NCBI GenBank assembly: GCA_019911985.1
Contig: JAIOJO010000053.1
Location: 1 to 5,424, forward strand
Source of the DNA: Sulfuricellaceae bacterium
Lineage (GTDB): Bacteria; Pseudomonadota; Gammaproteobacteria; Burkholderiales; UBA9220
Direction: 5' to 3'
DNA length: 5,424 nt
The stretch's first letter is position 1. Each line of letters begins with the position of its first letter. This document shows, piece after piece, positions 1-4,725 of the stretch. The notes under the pieces are model-generated. The model was not told the origin of the DNA. It saw only the letters and a program-made list of their open reading frames with translations, and made no database searches. Position numbers and translations under genes: made by a program.

Positions 1-941
1 CTCCGCTTCGCCTGCAACTCGTGGCGCAGGTGGCGTAGGCGTTTCCTCTCGTGCCACAGCCCCTTCAGGGAAGCGAGATAAATATCGCGAAATAACGACC
101 ACTTGCGCTTAAGCAGCGCCAACACCGCCCCCTCGCTCAGCAACAACACCAGGTGCAGAGGAAATAGGCACTGAAGGAATGGAGTCGGGTAGGTCAGCAC
201 CATCACGAAGCTCTTGTTGCGCTCCGACAAAGCTCTGCGGCGGAAAGTGGTGGAAAGGCGACGGTTCGTCACGCGGTTGCCGCCGAAGCTCTTCCCCTGC
301 CAATGGCGATATCCCGAGCTTGGCAGGGCGCGCAACGGGTAGCCGGCAAGCCGGGCGCGGCAGCAGAGATACGCGTCCTCCGCGACAGAGTGAAACCAGA
401 GCGGAAAACCGCCCAACTCTCCCCACAGGCTCTTCGGAATCCACAGGCAAGCGCCGATCACCATACCCACTTCGCTCCGGCTTGGATCGCGGTTGGGCAC
501 CGGGTTGAGGAAAAGGTCGAACAGGGAGCCGATGTCCACCAATTCACCACTGGCTGCATCGTACTGGGGCAGGCCGAGGATGGCCGGCCTACCCAGCTCA
601 GCAGCCCCTTCCCGTAGCGTGTGCAGGGCATCCGGAAACAAGGCGGCGTCGTTGTTGAGGAGCAGAACGAATTCTCCCCTGGCACGTTCGACCATGCGGT
701 TGTTGGCGACGCAGAAGCCAACGTTGTCTGTGCTTTCGATCAGGACGGCTTGGGGATAGCTTGCGCGGATATAGTCTGCCGAACCATCGCTGGAGGCATC
801 GTCATGGACCAGGATTTCCACCGGAATCCGGCCTTCTTGTTCCAGCACCGAACGAAGGCAGTCGTCGATCACTTCCATGCCGTTGTAGTTGGCGATGCAG
901 ACGGAAACCAGCGGTTCCTGGCTATTGTCGCAGGAGCTCAT
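1..941 (-). CDS. GT2-family glycosyltransferase (rhamnosyltransferase-like), C-terminus cut by window edge
   Basis: The frame is open from ATG at 941 to the left edge (313 complete codons, no stop). It is a GT-A fold glycosyltransferase that would transfer a nucleotide-activated sugar, such as a dTDP-rhamnose type donor, onto a growing surface glycan on the cytoplasmic side of the inner membrane. The N-terminus reads PLVSVCIANYNG (residues 10-21). A donor-binding HDDASSDGS follows at 46-54, then DNVGFCVANN at 72-81, the metal-binding LLNNDA (DxD-like) at 94-99, and a likely catalytic AED at 187-189. A hydrophobic stretch at about 245-277 and a basic tail rich in Arg and Leu (KRLRHLRHELQ) suggest membrane association. 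No strong Shine-Dalgarno precedes ATG 941; an in-frame TTG eight codons upstream is a weaker alternative. It probably once followed the epimerase in one operon, but a Fic element and a toxin-antitoxin operon now lie between them. Family is confident; the sugar specificity cannot be read. Confidence 0.9.
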   Translation of the reverse strand, partial: MSSCDNSQEPLVSVCIANYNGMEVIDDCLRSVLEQEGRIPVEILVHDDASSDGSADYIRASYPQAVLIESTDNVGFCVANNRMVERARGEFVLLLNNDAALFPDALHTLREGAAELGRPAILGLPQYDAASGELVDIGSLFDLFLNPVPNRDPSRSEVGMVIGACLWIPKSLWGELGGFPLWFHSVAEDAYLCCRARLAGYPLRALPSSGYRHWQGKSFGGNRVTNRRLSTTFRRRALSERNKSFVMVLTYPTPFLQCLFPLHLVLLLSEGAVLALLKRKWSLFRDIYLASLKGLWHERKRLRHLRHELQAKR

Positions 942-1000
942 TATGAAGCTGACGCAGCCCAAGAGTTCTTTGTTCGAGAGGGTGTTGACAATGGATCATC

Positions 1001-1008
1001 AAAAAATA
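1001..1008. repeat. 8-bp target-site duplication, left copy (AAAAAATA)
   Basis: AAAAAATA directly abuts the outer end (GGGG) of the left inverted repeat. It is identical, in direct orientation, to 2988-2995, which directly abuts the outer end of the right inverted repeat. Shorter matches of 5 or 7 bp do not work in this register, so the duplication is 8 bp. This is the mark left by staggered cutting during transposition. Confidence 0.8.
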
Positions 1009-1161
1009 GGGGACTATATCGATGACTCCCTCGGTGACATGGGAAGGCTTGCGCGGCAACGATCCGGCCAATTTGCGCCGAAAGATGCAGTATCGGCGGA
1101 ATGCCTTGCGCCGCAAGGCGTCCAGCGAAATGCAGGGAAGACAAGTATGTAATTTCCAAAA
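1009..1161 (+). repeat. Long terminal inverted repeat, left end (153 bp)
   Basis: Starts GGGGACTATATC at the outer edge and ends ...CCAAAA near 1161, 28 bp beyond the fic stop codon. Apart from two indels it matches the reverse complement of 2861-2987 at all aligned positions but one (AATTTCC here, AATTCCC there). The indels are a 25-bp segment present only here (1039-1063) and one extra G near 1135. It contains a perfect stem GCCTTGC-GCC-GCAAGGC at 1103-1119, without a U-tract. Short open frames across this stretch, on both strands, are not convincing genes. Confidence 0.9.
1103..1119. repeat. 7-bp stem, 3-nt loop hairpin inside left terminal repeat
   Basis: GCCTTGC / GCC / GCAAGGC is a perfect dyad. 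The equivalent hairpin in the right repeat is at 2902-2918. There is no T-run after it on either strand, so it is not a standard intrinsic terminator. It could be a transposase-recognition structure, could slow read-through from fic towards the GT2 gene, or could be incidental. Confidence 0.5.
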
Positions 1162-1189
1162 TTTGCTCGCTGCTTAACCCGTTGGACTT

Positions 1190-2740
1190 TTAGCGACCCA
1201 AGGATGGACCGCGATCCGGTACGGGTGGCTCTGATGGATCGCCCACTGATCCCGCCACCGTGTTTTCTTGCTGAGGACGCGTCTCACGTGCACACTGCTC
1301 AATAAAATTGAAGATACCTTCAGGAGTGCGCCCATCGAACTGCTCGCGCCTTCGGATGGAAAGGGTATCGTTGTTATCCAGGCAGCACAGAACGAGTGTG
1401 GCAAGGTCACTGCCGCGCACGTCAAATCGCTCCTCAACAGCCTTCACGATCTTGTCGTAGCGGGCAAGAAATATCGTTTCGTCGCGTAATTCTACCTCAA
1501 GTGCCTGTTCAGCCATGCGGTAGCCAAACTCTACACAGCGTGTGGCATCCCAATAACAATACATTCCCGGATCGCCTGTGAGCCGTGTGTCGTATTGATC
1601 TCCGTCGATCCACCGCACTGTCCAGCGATCACGCGCTTGCTGAGAATACTGTTGCAGCACAGACAGGTAATCCTCTTCGTTGCGTTTCATCGCAACCGAG
1701 ACCGGCAGAAGAATACCCTTTTCCAACTGGCCTGATTGGCACAAGGCGTGATGAAACAAGAATCGTGACAGCCTTCCGTTCCCATCCATAAACGGGTGAA
1801 TGAAAACGAACCCGAATGATGTAATGGACGCAGCCACAACGGGGTCAATATGACGGGGGGCATGATTAGCGAAATCGATCAGTTCCTGCATCAAGTCGGG
1901 CACCATTTCTGGTGGTGGCGGCAGGTAAGTAACACCCGCCGCACCGCGCATCGATCCACTCAGCCAGTTCTGCTGCGTTCTGAATCCTGTGGCTCGATCA
2001 TACGGATTGGTTAGAATTGAGTTCTGTAGTTCGACGAGATAGTCTTCCGAGAGCAATCGATGGTGATGCGCTTGATGCAGTAAGGTCACGAACATCCGAG
2101 ATTTATTCTCGCTCGGCGTTTCGTGTTCGATAGCGAAAGAACTTTCCGTCTCGTGGAGATACGCCCAGGCTAGAGCACGATCCATCATGCCCTTGCCTAG
2201 CCCGCCGATGAAGGCGTTGGCCCGACCTAGAACATCGGACTTTATTGCGCCCTGAAGAACGGGGGTACGCTTCACCGTTGGGCAATAGTGAATAGAGCCT
2301 AGTCCATTGAATGCGACGCGCCATCGCATGTTTCGCCGCGCTGCCCCGGTGATGTACCGGGCGGAATCAAATACCTCGACCGTAGGCCCGGCGATCTCAG
2401 GCAGGTCCGTTAGCTGTTTCCCCGTGAATTGTTCCCACAGGTAGCATGCGGTTCTCGTATAGTTGCCTGTCGGTGCGCGGCGCAGTTCCGCGATCAGCGA
2501 TGCAGGATTGATCTTCGGCAGCGCCTCCGCCAGAATTTGCAGATTGGTGCCCTCGTGCTTAAGTGCAAACAGCACATGTACGATAGGATCATCTGTCGCG
2601 GGAGCGACGTGCTTCGGGATGGCCAGAAAGGTATCGGTCTGTTCAATGCGCGTAACCGGCTTCAGCAATGCCGGCCGGTCAGGAATAAAGGCACTCAGTG
2701 CGAGCGACTGGCGCAGGAATTCGTAACCTAAAGCAGCCAT
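1190..2740 (-). CDS. Fic-domain protein, probable class II AMPylase (516 aa)
   Basis: Fic enzymes usually transfer AMP from ATP to a hydroxyl side chain of a target protein. The complete catalytic motif HPFMDGNGRLSR is at residues 315-326 (catalytic His315, phosphate-binding DGNG, Arg326). It follows a typical hydrophobic helix, SITSFGFVFI. An upstream helix, TESSFAIEHE, holds S201-FAI-E205-H206. This matches the class II inhibitory motif (S/T)xxxE(G/N) except that the last position is His. The N-terminal domain (about 1-200) resembles that of large Fic proteins of the COG3177 type, and the C-terminal 35 residues are a Pro/Glu-rich tail. ATG 2740 is preceded by AGGA a few bases upstream. The gene is the only cargo of an element bounded by long inverted repeats and reads in the same direction as the GT2 gene. 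Its target protein is unknown. It may act as a toxin-like or defence module; no separate antitoxin is required if the internal inhibitory helix works. Confidence 0.93.
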   Translation of the reverse strand: MAALGYEFLRQSLALSAFIPDRPALLKPVTRIEQTDTFLAIPKHVAPATDDPIVHVLFALKHEGTNLQILAEALPKINPASLIAELRRAPTGNYTRTACYLWEQFTGKQLTDLPEIAGPTVEVFDSARYITGAARRNMRWRVAFNGLGSIHYCPTVKRTPVLQGAIKSDVLGRANAFIGGLGKGMMDRALAWAYLHETESSFAIEHETPSENKSRMFVTLLHQAHHHRLLSEDYLVELQNSILTNPYDRATGFRTQQNWLSGSMRGAAGVTYLPPPPEMVPDLMQELIDFANHAPRHIDPVVAASITSFGFVFIHPFMDGNGRLSRFLFHHALCQSGQLEKGILLPVSVAMKRNEEDYLSVLQQYSQQARDRWTVRWIDGDQYDTRLTGDPGMYCYWDATRCVEFGYRMAEQALEVELRDETIFLARYDKIVKAVEERFDVRGSDLATLVLCCLDNNDTLSIRRREQFDGRTPEGIFNFIEQCARETRPQQENTVAGSVGDPSEPPVPDRGPSLGR

Positions 2741-2769
2741 GTTTTTCTTCCTGAAAGAATGTTTTTCTT
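2739..2769 (-). repeat. Tandem 11-bp repeat in the fic leader
   Basis: ATGTTTTTCTT occurs at 2739-2749 and again at 2759-2769 (plus-strand reading), a 20-bp period. On the coding strand this gives AAGAAAAACAT twice. The copy nearer the gene contains the fic start codon and part of the Shine-Dalgarno spacing. The stretch 2741-2800 is strongly AT-rich and presumably carries the fic promoter, but I could not find a confident -35/-10 pair. Confidence 0.5.
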
Positions 2770-2798
2770 AATTTAACACAGTCCGCCATATTTTTTCT

Positions 2799-2936
2799 TC
2801 ACATCTCCCGTTTTTGCCTCCACTCACTCAAAGCTTGCGCAGCAGTGCCCGAGACGATCCTTTTGGGAATTACATACTTGTCTTCCTGCATTTCGCTGGA
2901 CGCCTTGCGGCGCAAGGCATTCCGCCGATACTGCAT
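2799..2936 (-). other. Possible 45-aa basic small ORF running from the right terminal repeat towards fic
   Basis: From ATG 2936 the frame encodes MQYRRNALRRKAS... and ends ...SEWRQKREM with TGA at 2799-2801, 58 bp upstream of the fic start and on the same strand. The product would be highly charged and has no family I recognise. The frame is open further upstream across the element end (to a TAA at 3018-3020), which is probably fortuitous. In the left repeat the same frame is broken by single extra G residues. It could be a leader peptide, a remnant of a gene from a parent element, or chance. There is no good Shine-Dalgarno. Confidence 0.25.
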
Positions 2937-2987
2937 CTTTCGGCGCAAATTGGCCGGGTCACCGAGGGAGTCATCGATATAGTCCCC
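2861..2987 (-). repeat. Long terminal inverted repeat, right end (127 bp)
   Basis: Read on the minus strand it begins GGGGACTATATCGATGACTC at 2987 and ends ...CCCAAAA at 2861. It lacks the 25-bp segment and one G found in the left repeat but is otherwise nearly identical. It includes the GCCTTGC...GCAAGGC hairpin (2902-2918). It lies upstream of fic, so it may carry sequences that influence fic expression. Confidence 0.9.
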
Positions 2988-2995
2988 AAAAAATA
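2988..2995. repeat. 8-bp target-site duplication, right copy (AAAAAATA)
   Basis: Direct repeat of 1001-1008, immediately outside the CCCC end of the right inverted repeat. Collapsing 1009-2995 would restore a plausible uninterrupted target, ...atcatcAAAAAATActaccg. Confidence 0.8.
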
Positions 2996-3002
2996 CTACC
3001 GA

Positions 3003-3033
3003 TGAAATATCGGGTAATTAGTCCGATATTTCA
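3003..3033. promoter_or_regulatory. Perfect 11-bp inverted repeat, candidate operator
   Basis: TGAAATATCGG (3003-3013) and CCGATATTTCA (3023-3033) are exact reverse complements around a 9-bp AT-rich spacer. The dyad lies just outside the Fic element and 30 bp upstream of the putative fitAB -35 box. It resembles the binding site of a dimeric regulator more than a terminator, because the stem is AT-rich and no T-run follows. Which protein binds it is unknown. Confidence 0.5.
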
Positions 3034-3062
3034 ATGATTTCGTAGCATCTGTGTGATGATGG

Positions 3063-3091
3063 TTGTTCATGTGCAGGCATGGGCATACAAT
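3063..3091 (+). promoter_or_regulatory. Predicted sigma-70 promoter of the fitAB operon
   Basis: TTGTTC (3063-3068) and TACAAT (3086-3091) are separated by exactly 17 bp. The -10 matches consensus at 5 of 6 positions and the -35 at the three key TTG positions. Transcription would start near 3098, leaving a short leader before the antitoxin start at 3124. Confidence 0.55.
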
Positions 3092-3094
3092 GCG

Positions 3095-3112
3095 TGCATG
3101 TGATAGCATGCA
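3095..3112. promoter_or_regulatory. Candidate FitA autoregulatory operator
   Basis: TGCATG (3095-3100) and CATGCA (3107-3112) form a perfect dyad. Overlapping it is TGATAGCA (3101-3108), the same 8-mer I recall as the half-site in the gonococcal FitAB operator (TGCTATCA...TGATAGCA). A clear partner half-site 12 bp upstream is absent; TGCAGGCA at 3072-3079 is a weak candidate. The site sits over the predicted transcription start, where binding of the FitA-FitB complex would repress its own operon. Confidence 0.45.
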
Positions 3113-3123
3113 AGGAGAATAAA

Positions 3124-3354
3124 ATGGCTAACCTGAGCATTCGAAAGTTGGACGACGACACCATCACGCGTCTGCGCATCCGCGCGGCCCATCACCGAAT
3201 ATCGATGGAAGAAGAGGCGCGGCGCATTCTTCGTCAAGCGGTCGCCACCCCCAAACGGCTGGGCGACCTTTCCGGGCAGTTCTTTGGCCCCGAGTTTGGG
3301 GTTGAATTGGAACTTCCCCAACACGCTCCACACGAGCCGCTGAGTTTCGCCTGA
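3124..3354 (+). CDS. fitA: FitA/VapB-type ribbon-helix-helix antitoxin (76 aa)
   Basis: This is the DNA-binding antitoxin of a type II toxin-antitoxin pair; it binds the PIN toxin and represses the operon. ATG 3124 is chosen over the in-frame ATG 3079 because AAGGAG at 3112-3117 lies 6 nt upstream and the protein then starts MANLSIRKLDDDTITRLRIR, the usual family N-terminus. Residues 2-40 form a ribbon-helix-helix domain (strand NLSIRKL, then two helices). Residues 48-76, with GPEFGVELELP, match the FitA tail that wraps around the toxin. The tail from 46 onwards contains no Arg or Lys. This is unusual, because in gonococcal FitA an Arg from this region enters the toxin active site. The stop TGA overlaps the toxin ATG (TGATG), which indicates coupled translation. 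Confidence 0.9.
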   Translation: MANLSIRKLDDDTITRLRIRAAHHRISMEEEARRILRQAVATPKRLGDLSGQFFGPEFGVELELPQHAPHEPLSFA

Positions 3355-3770
3355 TGGTCGTCGTCGATACCAATGTGATTTCAGAAGTTATGCGCCCGCA
3401 GCCTTCACCGTCGGTTCTGAACTGGTTAAATGCCCAAGACGGCAACCAATTATTCATCACCACCGTGACGCTGGCAGAAATTGGCTATGGCCTGCGCATC
3501 TTGCCAGATGGCCAACGCCGGTGGCAGTTGCAAAGCCGTTTCGAGCAATTCATCGCACAAGCGTTTGAGGAAAGGGTGCTTGATTTTACTGCATCTGCCG
3601 CCCGCGCCTATGCTGAAATCATGGGGCATCGCAAGGAAGTTGGCCACCCCATGAGCCTACCGGACGGGCAAATTGCAAGCATTGCCCACACCCACGGGTT
3701 TGCCATGGCCACCCGAAACGTCAAGGACTTCGAGGATTGCGGCCTTGAACTGATTAACCCGTTTGAATAG
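3354..3770 (+). CDS. fitB: FitB/VapC-type PIN-domain toxin ribonuclease (138 aa)
   Basis: PIN-domain Mg2+-dependent endoribonuclease toxins cleave RNA (often tRNA or rRNA) in the cytoplasm when released from their antitoxin. The length is typical of the family and the domain fills the whole protein. The opening MVVVDTNVISEVMRP carries Asp5. Glu42 lies in TLAEIGYG, Asp104 in SLPDGQIASIA, and a fourth acidic site is near TRNVKDFED (Asp125/Asp128). Asp5, Glu42 and Asp104 fall at the numbers I recall for gonococcal FitB, which supports FitB over more distant VapC types. The acidic set appears intact, so the toxin should be active. It is translationally coupled to the antitoxin by a 1-bp overlap and converges on the epimerase gene 46 bp downstream. 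The RNA target cannot be inferred. Confidence 0.92.
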   Translation: MVVVDTNVISEVMRPQPSPSVLNWLNAQDGNQLFITTVTLAEIGYGLRILPDGQRRWQLQSRFEQFIAQAFEERVLDFTASAARAYAEIMGHRKEVGHPMSLPDGQIASIAHTHGFAMATRNVKDFEDCGLELINPFE

Positions 3771-3816
3771 ATACATTCCCGGGAAGAGGGGCGCAGATCA
3801 AGCGTCGGAAGATTGT

Positions 3817-4725
3817 TCATGCTTCTCTGAGCCATTCCCATGTCCTCCTTACACCTTCGTCCAGGCTGATTCCGGGTTTCCATGAAAGCCGCGCCTCGAT
3901 ACGGGAAATGTCCAGTACGACTGCACGGACATCGATTTCCCGTGCCGGATGATAGGCCGTTTTCAGCCCGACACCCGCGACCTGTTCGACGATGCGCCGC
4001 ACCTGGTTGATGCTATACCTCCTGCCGCTGCCCAGGTTATAGGTGCCGTTGTCTTGCGGCAGCGCTACGAAGCGCGCACAGGCTTCGGTAATGTCGTCGA
4101 TGTAGATGAAGTCACGCACATTTTCGCCGTCGCCCCAGATGTCCAGCGGCGTGCCGCAGCGGGCATGTTCGAGCAGGGTGCGAATCAGCCCGAAACCGCT
4201 TTTAAGCGCTTGGCCCGGTCCGTAAGCATTAGACGGGCGTAGGATGGTGACGTTTTGGCCGCGTGCGCGAAAGGCATGGAGGAAGGCTTCCAGAGCCGCC
4301 TTGCCCGCGCCGTGATAGGAAAGCGGGGTAACAGGATCATCCTCATGCACAGGAAGGCGCTGTGGATTGCCATACAAGGTTCCACCCGACGAGAAAAAAA
4401 TCAGGTGGGTTTCCGGGTAGGCTAGCAATGCTTCCAGCAGGCGCAGGCTGGGTGCAAGGTTCTCCAGTTCGAGGCTAGGATGATTGCCCGAACTGCCGGG
4501 CGTAGAGGCGGAGGCGAGGTGAATTACCGTGCCGCAATGAGACAGTAGTTTGGCCAGTAATTCCGGGTTGTCCATTCCGCCTTGCCGAAAATACGTATTC
4601 GTTGCCGAGGGCGGTGCATTGGGCGCGAGCACGTACACTTGCAGCCCTTCTCCGGCGAGCTTATTGGCTAGCGCGGTGCCGATGAAACCGCCGCCTCCCA
4701 ATAGCAATACGTCGCTACGCTTCAC
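3817..4725 (-). CDS. NAD-dependent sugar epimerase/dehydratase, extended SDR family (302 aa)
   Basis: It likely interconverts or dehydrates a nucleotide-sugar in the cytoplasm to supply the neighbouring glycosyltransferases. The Rossmann NAD(P) motif GGGGFIG is at residues 10-16. SSGGTLYGN at 112-120 supplies the catalytic Ser/Thr region. RPSNAYGPGQ (163-172) and VRDFIYIDD (203-211) are standard GalE/RmlB-like motifs. The usual catalytic YxxxK reads Y137-H138-G-A-G-K142, so the position four before Lys is His, with Tyr shifted by one. The start is GTG 4725, not the longer upstream ATG at 4860: GGAG lies 8 nt upstream, the Rossmann fold begins at once, and the start overlaps the previous gene's TGA as GTGA. 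The extra N-terminal residues in the longer frame would lie inside the GT4 gene. Exact substrate is not assignable. Confidence 0.9.
   Translation of the reverse strand: MKRSDVLLLGGGGFIGTALANKLAGEGLQVYVLAPNAPPSATNTYFRQGGMDNPELLAKLLSHCGTVIHLASASTPGSSGNHPSLELENLAPSLRLLEALLAYPETHLIFFSSGGTLYGNPQRLPVHEDDPVTPLSYHGAGKAALEAFLHAFRARGQNVTILRPSNAYGPGQALKSGFGLIRTLLEHARCGTPLDIWGDGENVRDFIYIDDITEACARFVALPQDNGTYNLGSGRRYSINQVRRIVEQVAGVGLKTAYHPAREIDVRAVVLDISRIEARLSWKPGISLDEGVRRTWEWLREA

Larger units (their letters stand above)
1009..2987. mobile_element. Fic-carrying non-autonomous transposon / mobile insertion cassette (1979 bp)
   Basis: Seen directly: two long inverted repeats (1009-1161 and 2861-2987) bound a 1.7-kb interior whose only sizeable gene is a Fic-domain protein. 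The whole unit is flanked by a perfect 8-bp direct repeat, AAAAAATA. No transposase or recombinase frame is present inside, so movement would need an enzyme supplied in trans. Mobile insertion cassettes (MICs), known from IS231-like systems, have this layout: IS ends around passenger genes. The ends start GGGGACTATATCGATGACTC. Several IS families make 8-bp duplications (for example IS256, ISL3, IS1595, IS66, IS6), and I cannot assign one from the ends alone. GGGG ends recall Tn3-family elements, but those make 5-bp duplications, which does not fit. The target is an A-rich site between the epimerase and GT2 genes. Confidence 0.78.

Noticed and set aside
109..450. Minus-strand 113-codon open frame and several plus-strand frames over 179-1025
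   Set aside because: They lie out of frame within the GT2 glycosyltransferase, whose frame carries recognisable motifs throughout; the alternatives give low-complexity Pro/Arg/Ser-rich peptides.
985..990. TTGACA on the plus strand, a perfect -35 hexamer
   Set aside because: No acceptable -10 hexamer at 16-18 bp spacing, and no plus-strand gene follows.
941..1159. Minus-strand 72-codon frame whose TAA overlaps the GT2 ATG (TAATG)
   Set aside because: The overlap looks like translational coupling, but the frame runs through the terminal repeat, the target duplication and the flank, so it crosses the element junction and cannot be an old operon gene.
1009..1161. Two independent MITEs in opposite orientation
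   Set aside because: The repeat units do not themselves end in inverted repeats (GGGG... versus ...CCAAAA), and the single 8-bp duplication spans the whole unit, so they behave as ends of one element.
1009..2987. Tn3-family assignment because the ends start GGGG
   Set aside because: Tn3 elements make 5-bp duplications; the 5 bp flanking each end do not match in that register, whereas 8 bp match perfectly.
3079..3123. Upstream ATG 3079 as start of the antitoxin
   Set aside because: It would sit upstream of the predicted -10 box and has no ribosome site, while ATG 3124 has AAGGAG at good spacing and the family's usual N-terminus.
3776..3785. TTCCCGGGAA palindrome between fitB and the epimerase, possible terminator
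   Set aside because: It has no loop and no T-run, so it is not an intrinsic terminator; none was found in this convergent gap.
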